Positions 17,255 through 26,364 of a stretch of DNA of 64,000 nucleotides are shown here, piece by piece. The position numbers were made by a program, and so were the translations under genes. The notes beneath the pieces were generated by a model. It saw nothing but the letters and a program-made list of their open reading frames with translations. It did no database searches and was not told the DNA's origin. Position 1 is the first letter of the stretch, and each line of letters begins with the position of its first letter. Source of the DNA: Ramlibacter tataouinensis (GTDB lineage: Bacteria > Pseudomonadota > Gammaproteobacteria > Burkholderiales > Burkholderiaceae_C); contig DIZF01000065.1 of assembly GCA_002427815.1 (NCBI GenBank), forward strand, positions 1 to 64,000. Reading direction: 5' to 3'.

Positions 17255-17288
17255 AAAAAAAAGGGGCGCATCAGCGCCCCTTTTTTTC
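17255..17288. terminator. Strong bidirectional intrinsic terminator
   Basis: GGGGCGC (17263-17269), a 4-nt loop and GCGCCCC (17274-17280) are flanked by A8 on the left and T7 on the right. It lies 9 bp after the stop of the DUF3494 gene and ends its transcript. Confidence 0.92.
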
Positions 17289-17489
17289 TCTTGGGTACGG
17301 CACGGGGGGATGGCCAACGCGACAGGGCGAATTGCACGGCCAATCCAAGACTCATTCACGCTGCGCCTCTTCCAAGGTGGCAATCCGGGCCTGCGCACGA
17401 CCACGCGTAGAGGCTGCCCTTCCCCGACGCGGACGTCGCATTGGCCGCTCGAAACGATGACGTGGAACAAAAAGGCCTTGCTTGCCGGC

Positions 17490-17518
17490 TTGACGCGCCA
17501 AACCTGAAAAGTTACATT
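17490..17518 (+). promoter_or_regulatory. Predicted sigma-70 promoter of the tetR-RND operon
   Basis: TTGACG (17490-17495), 17-bp spacer, TACATT (17513-17518). The expected transcription start near 17525 lies inside the imperfect palindrome at 17517-17534 and 19 nt before the tetR ATG. Confidence 0.6.
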
Positions 17519-17534
17519 ACTAACCAGTCAGTCA
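17517..17534. promoter_or_regulatory. Candidate TetR operator
   Basis: The core ACTAACC / AGTCAGT (17519-17532) is an imperfect palindrome (5 of 7 positions pair) of the ACTGACT-type seen before many tetR-RND efflux operons. It overlaps the -10 box and start point of the predicted promoter. Confidence 0.5.
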
Positions 17535-17543
17535 TTAATTTCC

Positions 17544-18242
17544 ATGCCCATTTCCAGGTTGATCGCCCCCCGCGGCGGCGTGCCGCTCGCAAAGCGGGAA
17601 CGGCGCAAGGAAGCCCGGCCGGGCGAACTGCTAGACGCCGCGCTCGACCTGTTCGTCGAGAAAGGCTTTGCCGCGACCCGGTCCGAGGAGGTCGCAGCGC
17701 GGGCCGGCGTGTCCAAGGGCACGCTGTTCCTTTACTTTCCCAGCAAGGAAGAGCTGTTCAAGGCGGTGGTGCGCGAGAACATTTCCGGCCGCTTCCAGGA
17801 ATGGCGGCAGGAACTCGAGGACTTCGAGGGCGGCTCGGCCGACATGCTGCGCTATTGCCTGAAGGTGTGGTGGGACCGGGTGGGCGCGACCAAGGCTTCG
17901 GGCATCAACAAACTCATCATCAGCGAAGCGCGCAATTTCCCCGACATCGCCGCGTTCTACCAGGATGAAGTCATCAAACCGGTGCAGGCCCTGATCCGGC
18001 TGATCCTGCAGCGCGGCGTGGACCGCGGCGAGTTCCACATCGTCGACCTGGACTACGCCATGTTCAGCGTGATGGCGCCGATGATCTTCCTGATCATGAT
18101 GAAGCATTCTCTGGGCGCCTGCGTGCCGCAGGGCTACCCCATCGACCCCGAGCGCTACATCGCCTCGCAGATGGACACGCTGCTGCACGGCTTGTGCGTG
18201 CGGCCCGAAGACAACAAGACGCGAAGCCGGGACCCGAAATGA
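17544..18242 (+). CDS. TetR/AcrR family regulator of the adjacent RND pump
   Basis: 232 residues. The N-terminal helix-turn-helix (about residues 25-75) shows LLDAALDLFVEKGFAATRSEE, AARAGVSKGTLFLYFPSKEELF. The C-terminal part is a TetR ligand domain ending in a variable tail. The stop overlaps the ATG of the membrane fusion gene by 4 bp, so regulator and pump are co-transcribed and probably autorepressed through the palindrome at 17517-17534. No Shine-Dalgarno is seen before the ATG at 17544; an in-frame GTG at 17580 is an alternative start. Likely inducers are hydrophobic toxicants exported by the pump. Confidence 0.93.
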   Translation: MPISRLIAPRGGVPLAKRERRKEARPGELLDAALDLFVEKGFAATRSEEVAARAGVSKGTLFLYFPSKEELFKAVVRENISGRFQEWRQELEDFEGGSADMLRYCLKVWWDRVGATKASGINKLIISEARNFPDIAAFYQDEVIKPVQALIRLILQRGVDRGEFHIVDLDYAMFSVMAPMIFLIMMKHSLGACVPQGYPIDPERYIASQMDTLLHGLCVRPEDNKTRSRDPK

Positions 18243-19414
18243 GCAGACGCTACTGGAAATGGCTGGTGCTGGCGCTGGCGCTGCTGCTGATCGGCGGCGG
18301 CGTGCTGCGGGCGCTGTCGGCCCGCAGGGCACAACAGGAGGCGGTGGAGCGAGCCAGCGTCCAGAAGGCCATCTCGGTGGTGGAGCTGGCGGCCACCGAC
18401 GTGGTCAGGGCCGCAAATCGCGAGCTGGCCCAGGGCCTGCCGATTTCGGGATCGCTCAAGGCGGTGAATTCGGCGGTCGTCAAGGCACGGGTCTTCGGCG
18501 AATTGCAGGAGCTCCGCGTGCGCGAGGGGGATTCCGTCACGGCGGGCCAGGTCATCGCCCGTGTCGACGTGACCGAATACGGTGCGCGGTTGCGGCAGGC
18601 CCAGGAACAGGCCGATGCCGCCCGCTCGCAGATCGACATCGCCCGGCGCCAATATGACAACAACAAGGCCCTGGTCGACCAGGGCTTCATCTCCAGGACC
18701 GCACTGGACACTTCGCTGAACAACCTCAACGCCGCGCAGGCGAACCACAAGGCCGCGCTGGCGGCGGTGGAGGTGGCGCGCAAGTCCCTGGACGACACGG
18801 TGCTGCGTGCGCCGATTTCCGGCGTGGTGGCGCAGCGTCTGGCCCAGCCCGGCGAGCGGGTGGCCGTGGACGCCCGGATCGTGGAGATCGTGGACCTGAG
18901 CCGGCTGGAACTGGAGGCCACGCTCAGCGCGGGCGACTCGGTGGCGGTGCGGGTGGGCCAGCAGGCGGTGCTGCGGGTCGAAGGCAGCGATCGTCCGATC
19001 ACGGCGCGCGTGGTCCGTATCAATCCCAGCGCGCAGGCCGGCAGCCGCACGGTGCTGGCCTACCTCAGCATCGAAGACCCCACGGGACTGCGCCAGGGCC
19101 TGTTCGCGCAGGGCACGCTGGGCACCGGGAGCACCGCGGCGCTGGCCGTTCCGCTGTCGGCGGTGCGCACCGACAAGCCCGCACCGTATGTGCAGGTGGT
19201 GGAAAACAACCAGGTTGCGCACAAGGCGGTGCAGACCGGCCCGCGCGGCGTAGCGGACAACGAGGCGATGGTCGCGGTCACCGGCCTGTCGCCCGGCGCC
19301 CTGGTGCTCAAGGGCAACGTCGGCGCACTGCGTGAGGGCACGGCCGTTCGCTTCACCCAGCCGGCAATCGCCGGCGCGGCGCGGGCCCCGGCTTCGGCCC
19401 GGACCGCGCCGTAA
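18239..19414 (+). CDS. RND efflux membrane fusion protein (HlyD/AcrA type)
   Basis: 391 residues. One N-terminal membrane anchor (WKWLVLALALLLIGGGVL), no lipobox. Then a biotinyl-lipoyl half (VFGELQELRVREGDSVTAGQ), an alpha-helical hairpin (about 105-175), the second lipoyl half (VLRAPISGVVAQRLAQPGE), beta-barrel and membrane-proximal domains. It links the inner membrane transporter to the outer membrane channel. The start at 18239 overlaps the tetR stop by 4 bp; a longer frame upstream is not supported. Confidence 0.93.
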   Translation: MSRRYWKWLVLALALLLIGGGVLRALSARRAQQEAVERASVQKAISVVELAATDVVRAANRELAQGLPISGSLKAVNSAVVKARVFGELQELRVREGDSVTAGQVIARVDVTEYGARLRQAQEQADAARSQIDIARRQYDNNKALVDQGFISRTALDTSLNNLNAAQANHKAALAAVEVARKSLDDTVLRAPISGVVAQRLAQPGERVAVDARIVEIVDLSRLELEATLSAGDSVAVRVGQQAVLRVEGSDRPITARVVRINPSAQAGSRTVLAYLSIEDPTGLRQGLFAQGTLGTGSTAALAVPLSAVRTDKPAPYVQVVENNQVAHKAVQTGPRGVADNEAMVAVTGLSPGALVLKGNVGALREGTAVRFTQPAIAGAARAPASARTAP

Positions 19415-19429
19415 ACGGGCGCAACGTTC

Positions 19430-22400
19430 ATGTGGTTCACCCGCGTCAGCCTGAAGAACCCGGTCTTCGCCACCATGGTGATGCTGGCGCTGGTCGTGCT
19501 GGGCGTGTTTTCCTACCAGCGGCTGAAGGTCGACCAGTTTCCCAACATCGACTTCCCGGTGGTGGTGATCACGGCCGAGTATCCCGGCGCCTCGCCGGAA
19601 ATCGTCGAGAGCGAGGTCACCAAGAAGATCGAGGAAGGCGTCAACTCGATCGCCGGCATCAGCGCCCTGCACTCGCGCAGCTATGAGGGCTATGCCGTCG
19701 TCATCATCGAATTCCAGCTGGAGATCGACGGGCGCAAGGCGGCCGAGGACGTGCGCGAGCAGGTCGCCGCGATCCGGCCCCTGCTGCGCACGGAGGTGAA
19801 GGAGCCGCGGGTGATGCGGTTCGACCCGTCGAGCCGCCCGGTCTGGTCGGTTGCGGTGCTGCCGGACGCTTCGAAGGGCAAGCCGATGTCCGCCATCGAG
19901 CTCACCAACTGGGCCGACCAGGTGCTGGCCAAGCGGCTGGAGAACGTCCGCGGTGTCGGCTCCATCACGCTGGTGGGCGGCACCAAGCGCGAAATCAACG
20001 TCTACCTCAATCCGGTCGCGATGGAGGCGCTCGGCATCACGGCCGACCAGGTGGTGGCCGCCGTGCGCAACGAGAACCAGGACCTGCCGGTCGGCGCGAT
20101 CCGTTCGCTGTCGCAGGACCGCGTGGTGCAGCTTTCGGCGCGGATGGAGCGGCCCGAGGACTTCGGCAGGATCATCGTGGCGCGCAAGGGAGCAGGCGCC
20201 GCCGGCCAGGCCGCCGCGGGTTCGCCGGTGCGGGTGGACCAGGTCGCGCGAGTGGCCGACGGGGCCCAGGAGCTGGACAGCCTGGCGCTCTACAACGGCG
20301 AGCGCACGCTGTTGCTGACGGTGCAGAAGTCACAGGACGAGAACACCATCCAGGTCGTCGACGGGCTGCAGAAGACACTCGACGAAATGCGTCCCCAGTT
20401 GCCGCCGGGCCTGCGCCTGGAACCGATCATGGACGCCTCGCGCCCGATCCGCATCGCGGTCACGAACGTGCGCGAGACGCTGATCGAGGGCGCGCTGCTC
20501 ACGGTGCTGATCGTCTTCCTGTTCCTGAACTCCTGGCGCTCCACCGTCATCACCGGCCTCACGCTGCCGATCGCGCTGATCGGCACCTTCCTGTTCATGA
20601 ACCTGTTCGGTTTCACGATCAACATGGTCACGCTGATGGCGCTGTCGCTGTGCGTGGGCCTGCTGATCGACGATGCGATCGTGGTGCGCGAGAACATCGT
20701 GCGCCACGTCCAGATGGGAAAGACGCCGTACCAGGCCGCGCTGGACGGCACCCAGGAAATCGGCCTGGCGGTGCTGGCCACCTCGCTGTCCATCGTCGCG
20801 GTGTTCCTGCCGATCGGCTTCATGGGCGGCATCATCGGCAAGTTCTTCCACGAATTCGGCGTGACCATCGTCGCGGCGGTGCTGATCTCGATGTTCGTGA
20901 GCTTCACGCTCGATCCGATGTTGTCGTCGGTGTGGCACGACCCGGCGATCGAGGCGCACGGCAAGGACAAGGCCAATCCCGGCTTCTACGACCGGACCAT
21001 CGGCCGCGTGACCGGCTGGTTCGACCACGCCACCGACGCGCTCTCGTCCGCCTACCAGGGCATCCTGCGCTGGGCCCTGGGCCACCGCCTCGCGACCGTG
21101 GCGCTGGCGGTCGCCGTGTTCGCCACCAGCGTCGTGATGGTCCCGCTGCTGGGCACCGAGTTCGTCCCCAAGGCCGACTTTTCGGAGACCACCGTCAACT
21201 TCTACACGCCGGTGGGCTCGTCGCTCGAAGCGACCGAAGCCAAGGCCAGGCAGGTCGAGGCCATCATCCGCGAGTTCCCCGAGGTGCAGTACACGCTCGC
21301 GACGCTCAATACCGGCAGCGCGCAGGGCAAGATCTACGCCTCGCTCTATGTCCGGCTGGTGAACCGGGCGCAGCGCTCGCGCAGTGTCGATGAAATGGGC
21401 GAGGTGCTGCGCGACCGCCTCAGGCAGGTGCCCGGGATCACGGTGACCCATGTCGGCCTGCTCGATGCCGTGGGCGGCAACAAGCAGGTGGAGTTCTCGC
21501 TCATCGGCCCCGACCTGAAGGAGCTGGAGCGGCTGGCGCAGCTGGCGACCGATCGGGTCCGCACCGTGCCGGGCCTGGTGGACCTGGACTCCAGCGCCAA
21601 GCCCGACAAGCCGGTCATCGCCGTGGAGGTCAAGCGCGACGCCGCTTCCGACCTGGGCCTGTCGGTTGCGCAGATCGCCGGCGCGCTGCGCACCCTGGTT
21701 GCCGGGCAGACGGTGGGCAATTGGCGGGCGCCCGACGACCAGACCTACGACGTGAATGTGCGCCTGTCGCCCGAGGCGCGTACCACGCCGCAGGACCTCG
21801 AGCGCCTGCCGTTCGCTTTGGGCACCAACCCGGATGGAACAACGCGCATCGCGCGGCTGAATCAGGTGGCAAAGGTCAGCGAATCGACCGGCCCGGACCA
21901 GATCAACCGGCGCGACCTGACACGCGAAGTGGCGATCAGCGCGAATATCTTCAACCGGTCGGCCGGCGAGGTGTCCGATGACATCCGCGCGCGGCTCGAC
22001 ACCATCGCCCTGCCTCCGGGCTACAGCTACCAGTTCAGCGGCTCGACCAAGAACATGGCCGAGTCGTTCGACTACGCGGTCTCGGCCCTGGCGATGGCGG
22101 TGATCTTCATCTACATGATCCTGGCCAGCCAGTTCAAGAGCTTCCTGCAGCCGCTGGCGCTGATGACCTCGCTGCCGCTGACGCTGATCGGCGTGGTGCT
22201 GGCGCTGCTGATGTTCGGCTCGACGCTGTCGATCTTCTCGATCATCGGCATCGTCATGCTGATGGGCCTGGTGACCAAGAACGCCATCCTGCTGGTGGAT
22301 TTCGCGATCCGCATGCGCGCCCAGGGCATGAATCGGACCGAGGCGCTGCTGCAGGCGGCCCGGGTCCGGCTGCGCCCGATCCTGATGACGACGCTGGCCA

Positions 22401-22594
22401 TGATCTTCGGCATGGTGCCGCTGGCATTCGCCATCAGCGAGGGCTCCGAGCAACGCTCTCCCATGGGCCAGGCCGTGATCGGCGGCGTCATCACCTCTTC
22501 GCTGCTGACGCTGGTGGTGGTGCCGGTGGTCTACTGCTACCTGGACGACCTGGCCCACTGGCTGCGGCGGCGCCCAGGCCGCGCCGGCCTCTAA
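19430..22594 (+). CDS. RND efflux transporter, HAE1 family (AcrB type)
   Basis: 1054 residues with the two-fold repeat of AcrB: TM1, periplasmic porter domain, TM2-6, TM7, second porter domain, TM8-12. The proton-relay acidic pair is visible in VGLLIDDAIVVREN (TM4), with family motifs GTEFVPKADFSE before the second porter and MGLVTKNAILLVD in TM10. The ATG is 15 bp after the MFP stop. It should export hydrophobic drugs or solvents with the MFP and a TolC-type channel; the channel gene probably is the one at 23726, two genes downstream. Confidence 0.95.
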   Translation: MWFTRVSLKNPVFATMVMLALVVLGVFSYQRLKVDQFPNIDFPVVVITAEYPGASPEIVESEVTKKIEEGVNSIAGISALHSRSYEGYAVVIIEFQLEIDGRKAAEDVREQVAAIRPLLRTEVKEPRVMRFDPSSRPVWSVAVLPDASKGKPMSAIELTNWADQVLAKRLENVRGVGSITLVGGTKREINVYLNPVAMEALGITADQVVAAVRNENQDLPVGAIRSLSQDRVVQLSARMERPEDFGRIIVARKGAGAAGQAAAGSPVRVDQVARVADGAQELDSLALYNGERTLLLTVQKSQDENTIQVVDGLQKTLDEMRPQLPPGLRLEPIMDASRPIRIAVTNVRETLIEGALLTVLIVFLFLNSWRSTVITGLTLPIALIGTFLFMNLFGFTINMVTLMALSLCVGLLIDDAIVVRENIVRHVQMGKTPYQAALDGTQEIGLAVLATSLSIVAVFLPIGFMGGIIGKFFHEFGVTIVAAVLISMFVSFTLDPMLSSVWHDPAIEAHGKDKANPGFYDRTIGRVTGWFDHATDALSSAYQGILRWALGHRLATVALAVAVFATSVVMVPLLGTEFVPKADFSETTVNFYTPVGSSLEATEAKARQVEAIIREFPEVQYTLATLNTGSAQGKIYASLYVRLVNRAQRSRSVDEMGEVLRDRLRQVPGITVTHVGLLDAVGGNKQVEFSLIGPDLKELERLAQLATDRVRTVPGLVDLDSSAKPDKPVIAVEVKRDAASDLGLSVAQIAGALRTLVAGQTVGNWRAPDDQTYDVNVRLSPEARTTPQDLERLPFALGTNPDGTTRIARLNQVAKVSESTGPDQINRRDLTREVAISANIFNRSAGEVSDDIRARLDTIALPPGYSYQFSGSTKNMAESFDYAVSALAMAVIFIYMILASQFKSFLQPLALMTSLPLTLIGVVLALLMFGSTLSIFSIIGIVMLMGLVTKNAILLVDFAIRMRAQGMNRTEALLQAARVRLRPILMTTLAMIFGMVPLAFAISEGSEQRSPMGQAVIGGVITSSLLTLVVVPVVYCYLDDLAHWLRRRPGRAGL

Positions 22595-22646
22595 AATTGA
22601 CGATTTGCCCTGATCCTCTGCATTGACTTTGATAACGGAGAACTCC

Positions 22647-23336
22647 ATGACCGACCTCGCCGACTTCGAACGCGCCCGCTTCAACATGATCGAGCAACAG
22701 ATCCGACCTTGGGTCGTGCTCGACCACGATGTGCTGGACATGCTCTCGGTGGTGCGACGCGAAGATTTCGTTCCGCTGGCGCACAAGGCGCTGGCCTTCG
22801 CCGACCTGTGCATTCCGCTGCTGCATCCCACCGAGGCGGCGATGCAGAAGGGGCAGTGCATGCTGGAGCCCAAGCAGGAAGCGCGCTTCCTGCAGAACCT
22901 GCATGTGCTGCCGACCGACAAGGTGCTCGAAGTCGGGGCCGGTTCCGGCTACATGGCTGCGCTGCTCGCGCACCGGGCCCAGCGCGTGATCACGCTGGAG
23001 ATCGAGCCCGAGCTGGTGAAGATGGCGCGCGCCAACCTGCAGCACGCGGGCCTCAGCAACGTCGAGGTGCGCGAAGCCGACGGTTCCAAGGGCCTCGCCG
23101 CCGAAGGCCCGTTCGATGTGATCGTCCTCAGCGGATCGGTCGCCGAGGTGCCGCCGCAGCTGCTGTCGCAGCTCAAGGTCGGCGGCCGGCTGGCGGCCAT
23201 CGTCGGCTTCGACCCGGTGATGCGCGCCACCATCATCACGCGCACGGGCGAGACCACCTACAGCACGACCCAGCCCTGGGACACGCTGGCGCCGCGGCTG
23301 GCCAATTTTCCGGAACCGTCCAGGTTCCACTTCTGA
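22647..23336 (+). CDS. pcm: Protein-L-isoaspartate O-methyltransferase-like protein
   Basis: 229 residues. The N-terminal segment FNMIEQQIRPWVVLD is typical for the proteobacterial Pcm-like family. The AdoMet-binding motif KVLEVGAGSGYMAALLA (about residues 93-109) and post motifs EIEPEL and FDVIVLSGS are clear. ATG at 22647 has GGAG 8 nt upstream; the frame begins slightly earlier. Classical Pcm repairs isoaspartyl residues, but this divergent subgroup often lacks the catalytic Thr region, so activity is uncertain. It precedes a rhodanese and tolC in an order common in Comamonadaceae. Confidence 0.85.
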   Translation: MTDLADFERARFNMIEQQIRPWVVLDHDVLDMLSVVRREDFVPLAHKALAFADLCIPLLHPTEAAMQKGQCMLEPKQEARFLQNLHVLPTDKVLEVGAGSGYMAALLAHRAQRVITLEIEPELVKMARANLQHAGLSNVEVREADGSKGLAAEGPFDVIVLSGSVAEVPPQLLSQLKVGGRLAAIVGFDPVMRATIITRTGETTYSTTQPWDTLAPRLANFPEPSRFHF

Positions 23337-23340
23337 AAGC

Positions 23341-23694
23341 GTGGCCGGTTTGATCGCTCAAGTCCGCCCCTCGGACCTCGTTTGCTGGCTGCAGGCGCAA
23401 AGCGGCGCCGGCGCGCCGGCGGTCGTGCTCGACGTACGCGAACCCTGGGAGCTCCAGACCGCCAGCGTCAAGGCCGACGGCTTCTCCCGGGTCGCGATCC
23501 CGATGAACGAAATCCCGGCCCGGCTGGCGGAGCTGGACCCGGCACAGCCGGTGGCGTGCCTGTGCCATCACGGGGCGCGCAGCCAGCGCGTCGCGCTGTT
23601 CCTGGCGCAGCAGGGTTTCACGCGGCTGGCCAATGTGGCCGGCGGGATCGAGGCATGGTCACGCGAACTCGACCCGACCGTGCCGCGCTATTGA
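23341..23694 (+). CDS. Single-domain rhodanese (sulfurtransferase)
   Basis: 117 residues starting at a GTG 4 nt after the pcm stop. The rhodanese fold is complete: VVLDVREPWEL near the N-terminus and the active-site loop CHHGARS (catalytic Cys about residue 78) preceded by VACL, then the C-terminal NVAGGIEAWS. It is cytoplasmic. The loop length fits GlpE/PspE-type sulfurtransferases. It probably shares a transcript with pcm. Confidence 0.88.
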   Translation: MAGLIAQVRPSDLVCWLQAQSGAGAPAVVLDVREPWELQTASVKADGFSRVAIPMNEIPARLAELDPAQPVACLCHHGARSQRVALFLAQQGFTRLANVAGGIEAWSRELDPTVPRY

Positions 23695-23725
23695 CCGTGC
23701 GCTTCGTTTTTCCTCAAGGACTATC

Positions 23726-25048
23726 ATGAAACTGTTGCGGCTTCTCCCCCTGTCGGTGGCGTTGGGCGCCGCCTTCGCCGCGCCCGCGCGCGCGCAAAGT
23801 CTGCTCGAGCTGTACGACTCGGCCCGCGGTTATGACGCCGCCTGGCAGTCCGCCAAGGCCCAGTACGACGCGAATCTGTTCCGCGCCGAGCAGGCCAAGG
23901 CGGGCATCCTGCCTTCGGCCAACCTGGGGGCCGGTGTCAATCGCACGAGCGCCGACAACACCGTCCCGCCGGTGGACCGCACCTTCACCACCCAGACCGC
24001 CACCTTGAGCGCATCGCAGCCGCTGTACCGGCCGGCCAATTTCGCCACCTGGGAGCAGGGCAAGCGCCAGGTCGAATTGGCGCAGGCCCAGCTCACGGCC
24101 GCCAGCCAGGACCTGATCATCCGGGTGAGCCAGGCGTATTTCGACGTGCTGGCGGCGCAGGATACGCTGACGTTCGTCCAGATGCAGAAGACCGCCGTGG
24201 CCGAGCAGCTGGCCTCGGCCAAGCGCAACTTCGAGGTCGGCACCTCCACCATCACCGACACGCGTGAAGCCCAGGCCCGTTACGACCTGGTGATCGCCCA
24301 GGAAATCGCGGCCGAGAACGACCTGCGGGTCAAGCGGCTGGCGCTCGATTCACTGGTGGGCAAGACCGACGTGAAACCCAACCCGCTGGCGATGCCGCTC
24401 AACGTGCCGCCCCCGCAGCCGGCCGACGTCAACGCCTGGGTGCAGCAGGACGAGGCGTCCAGCCCGTCCATCCAGCAGGCCCGGACCGCCCTCGAGATCG
24501 CCCAGCTCGAGACCGAAAAGGCCAAGGCCGGCCACAAGCCGACGCTCGACCTGATCGCGAGCTACAACGTCACGCGCAACCCGAACGGGAACCTCCAGGT
24601 CGGCTCGGCCACCCGCGTCAACAGCGCCACCATCGGCGTCGCCTTCAACATGCCCCTGTTCGCGGGCTTCTCCATCCAGAACCGGATCCGCGAAACCCTG
24701 TCGCTGGAGGAAAAGGCCCAGGCCGACCTGGAGGCCACGCGCCGCACCGTCGCTCAGGCCGTGCGCACGGCGTTCTTCGGCCTGGTGTCGGGACAGGGCC
24801 AGGTCAAGGCACTGGAAGCGGCAGAAGCCTCGAGTCAGAGCGCGCTCGACGCCAACCGCCTGGGCTATCAGGTGGGCGTGCGCATCAACATCGATGTGCT
24901 GAACTCGCAAAGCCAGCTGTACCAGACCAAGCGCGACCTGGCGCAAGCGCGCTACAACGTCCTGCTCGGACAACTGAAACTGCGGCAGGCCAACGGCACG
25001 CTGACGCCGGAGGACCTGACGCGCTTGAATGCGTTGCTGGTGAAGTAG
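23726..25048 (+). CDS. TolC family outer membrane channel protein
   Basis: 440 residues. Start at 23726 with AAGGA upstream; signal peptide MKLLRLLPLSVALGAAFAAP, cleaved after ARAQ. Two outer membrane efflux repeats follow, with long coiled-coil helices and the family phrases ISQAYFDVLAAQ (here VSQAYFDVLAAQDTL), NFEVGTSTITDTREAQARYDL and GYQVGVRINIDVLNSQ. The protein forms a trimeric outer membrane duct used by type I secretion and RND systems. By position it is the likely partner of the RND pump at 18239-22594. It is convergent with waaA. Confidence 0.94.
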   Translation: MKLLRLLPLSVALGAAFAAPARAQSLLELYDSARGYDAAWQSAKAQYDANLFRAEQAKAGILPSANLGAGVNRTSADNTVPPVDRTFTTQTATLSASQPLYRPANFATWEQGKRQVELAQAQLTAASQDLIIRVSQAYFDVLAAQDTLTFVQMQKTAVAEQLASAKRNFEVGTSTITDTREAQARYDLVIAQEIAAENDLRVKRLALDSLVGKTDVKPNPLAMPLNVPPPQPADVNAWVQQDEASSPSIQQARTALEIAQLETEKAKAGHKPTLDLIASYNVTRNPNGNLQVGSATRVNSATIGVAFNMPLFAGFSIQNRIRETLSLEEKAQADLEATRRTVAQAVRTAFFGLVSGQGQVKALEAAEASSQSALDANRLGYQVGVRINIDVLNSQSQLYQTKRDLAQARYNVLLGQLKLRQANGTLTPEDLTRLNALLVK

Positions 25049-25089
25049 CGCACTCGCCCCGCGCCACGGCCTGCGCTGCGGTGAGCGCT

Positions 25090-26364
25090 TCAAGGGGCCA
25101 GCAGCGCCAGCACCGCTTCGGCGGTCTTGTCCGCGGCGCCGCGGTGGGCCCCTGTGAAAGCGCCGGCCGCAGCAACGGCGGCCTGGCGGCGTTCCGTGTC
25201 GGTGGCGAGGACGAGCGCGGTGCGCATTCCCTCTTCCATCGACTCGACGCGCAAGGCGGCACCCGCGTCCTGCGCCCACTGCGCCGCTTCGCTGAAGTTG
25301 AACGTGTGCGGCCCCATCACGACCGGGCAGCCGCAGGCCGCCGCCTCGATCAGGTTCTGTCCGCCCAGCGGCTCGAAGCTGCCGCCGAGGAGGGCAACAT
25401 CCGCCATTGCGTAATACAGCGCCATCTCGCCCAGAGAGTCACCGATCCAGACGTCGGCCGGCAGCGGACGGTCCGTCCATTCGCTGCGGCGCGAAACCGT
25501 GAAGCCATGGAACAGCGCCAGTGCCGCCACTTCATCGAAGCGCTGCGGATGGCGCGGCACCACCAGCCAGCGCGCGGCCTGGGCCGCCGGGCCGGGCGAA
25601 GCCGGCGCACTGTGGGAGCGCAACAGCGCGAAGAATTGCGCTTCCTCGCCTTCGCGCGAGCTGGCGAACATCACCACCGGCCGGTCGGACGCGGCGCGCC
25701 AGGCGCGGCCTTGCGCGAGCTGCGCCGGGTCGGGCGCGGCGTCGAATTTCAGGTTGCCGAACACGCCCTCGACGGTGGCGCCGGCCTGCGCCAGCCGCCG
25801 GGCATCGGCTTCGGTCTGGGCCCAGACCGCCGTGAGCGAGGCATAGGCCGGGCGCGACAGCCGGGACAAGCGTCGCGCCTGCGCCAGCGATTTCGCGCTC
25901 AGGCGGGCATTCGCCAGCACCAGCGGCAGCCCGATGGCCCGGCACTGCGCGATCAGGTTGGGCCACACTTCGGTTTCCATCAGCACGCCCGCGCTGGGCT
26001 GGAAATGCGCCAGGAACCGGCGCACCGCCTGCGGCGTGTCCCAGGGCAGCCATGCCTGCTGGTCGCCCTCGCGCAAGAGCCGCTCCCCTTCGGACCAGCC
26101 GGTGGCCGTGCCGTGGGTGAGGAGGACGCGCAGGCCGGGCCGGCGCTGTCGCAGCCGCTCCAGCAGAATCGCCGCCGCCCGGGTCTCGCCCATCGAGACG
26201 GCATGGATCCACAGCGCGCCCGGCTCGGCCGCGCTGCGGTAGCGGCCGAAGCGTTCTTCGATGGCGTGCAGGTAGCCCGGCTCGGCGGCGCCACGGCGCC
26301 TGAGCTTGCGCCGCAGAAACGGCTGCGCGCCCATCACCATCAGCGAATACAGCGGACGGATCAT
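25090..26364 (-). CDS. waaA: 3-deoxy-D-manno-octulosonic acid (Kdo) transferase WaaA
   Basis: 424 residues. The N-terminal segment MIRPLYSLMVMGAQPFLRRK is the membrane-associated start of KdtA; the body shows LWIHAVSMGETRAA, LLTHGTATG, METEVWPNLI and LGGSFEPLGGQNLIEAAACG. It adds Kdo to lipid A precursor at the inner membrane. The ATG at 26364 overlaps the waaC stop by 4 bp. A longer frame to the right is a shadow of waaC. Confidence 0.96.
   Translation of the reverse strand: MIRPLYSLMVMGAQPFLRRKLRRRGAAEPGYLHAIEERFGRYRSAAEPGALWIHAVSMGETRAAAILLERLRQRRPGLRVLLTHGTATGWSEGERLLREGDQQAWLPWDTPQAVRRFLAHFQPSAGVLMETEVWPNLIAQCRAIGLPLVLANARLSAKSLAQARRLSRLSRPAYASLTAVWAQTEADARRLAQAGATVEGVFGNLKFDAAPDPAQLAQGRAWRAASDRPVVMFASSREGEEAQFFALLRSHSAPASPGPAAQAARWLVVPRHPQRFDEVAALALFHGFTVSRRSEWTDRPLPADVWIGDSLGEMALYYAMADVALLGGSFEPLGGQNLIEAAACGCPVVMGPHTFNFSEAAQWAQDAGAALRVESMEEGMRTALVLATDTERRQAAVAAAGAFTGAHRGAADKTAEAVLALLAP

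Noticed and set aside
20330..22921. Very long open frame (863 aa) antisense to the RND transporter
   Set aside because: High-GC DNA commonly leaves the opposite strand open; composition is His/Gln/Arg-rich without domains, and the RND frame has full family motifs.
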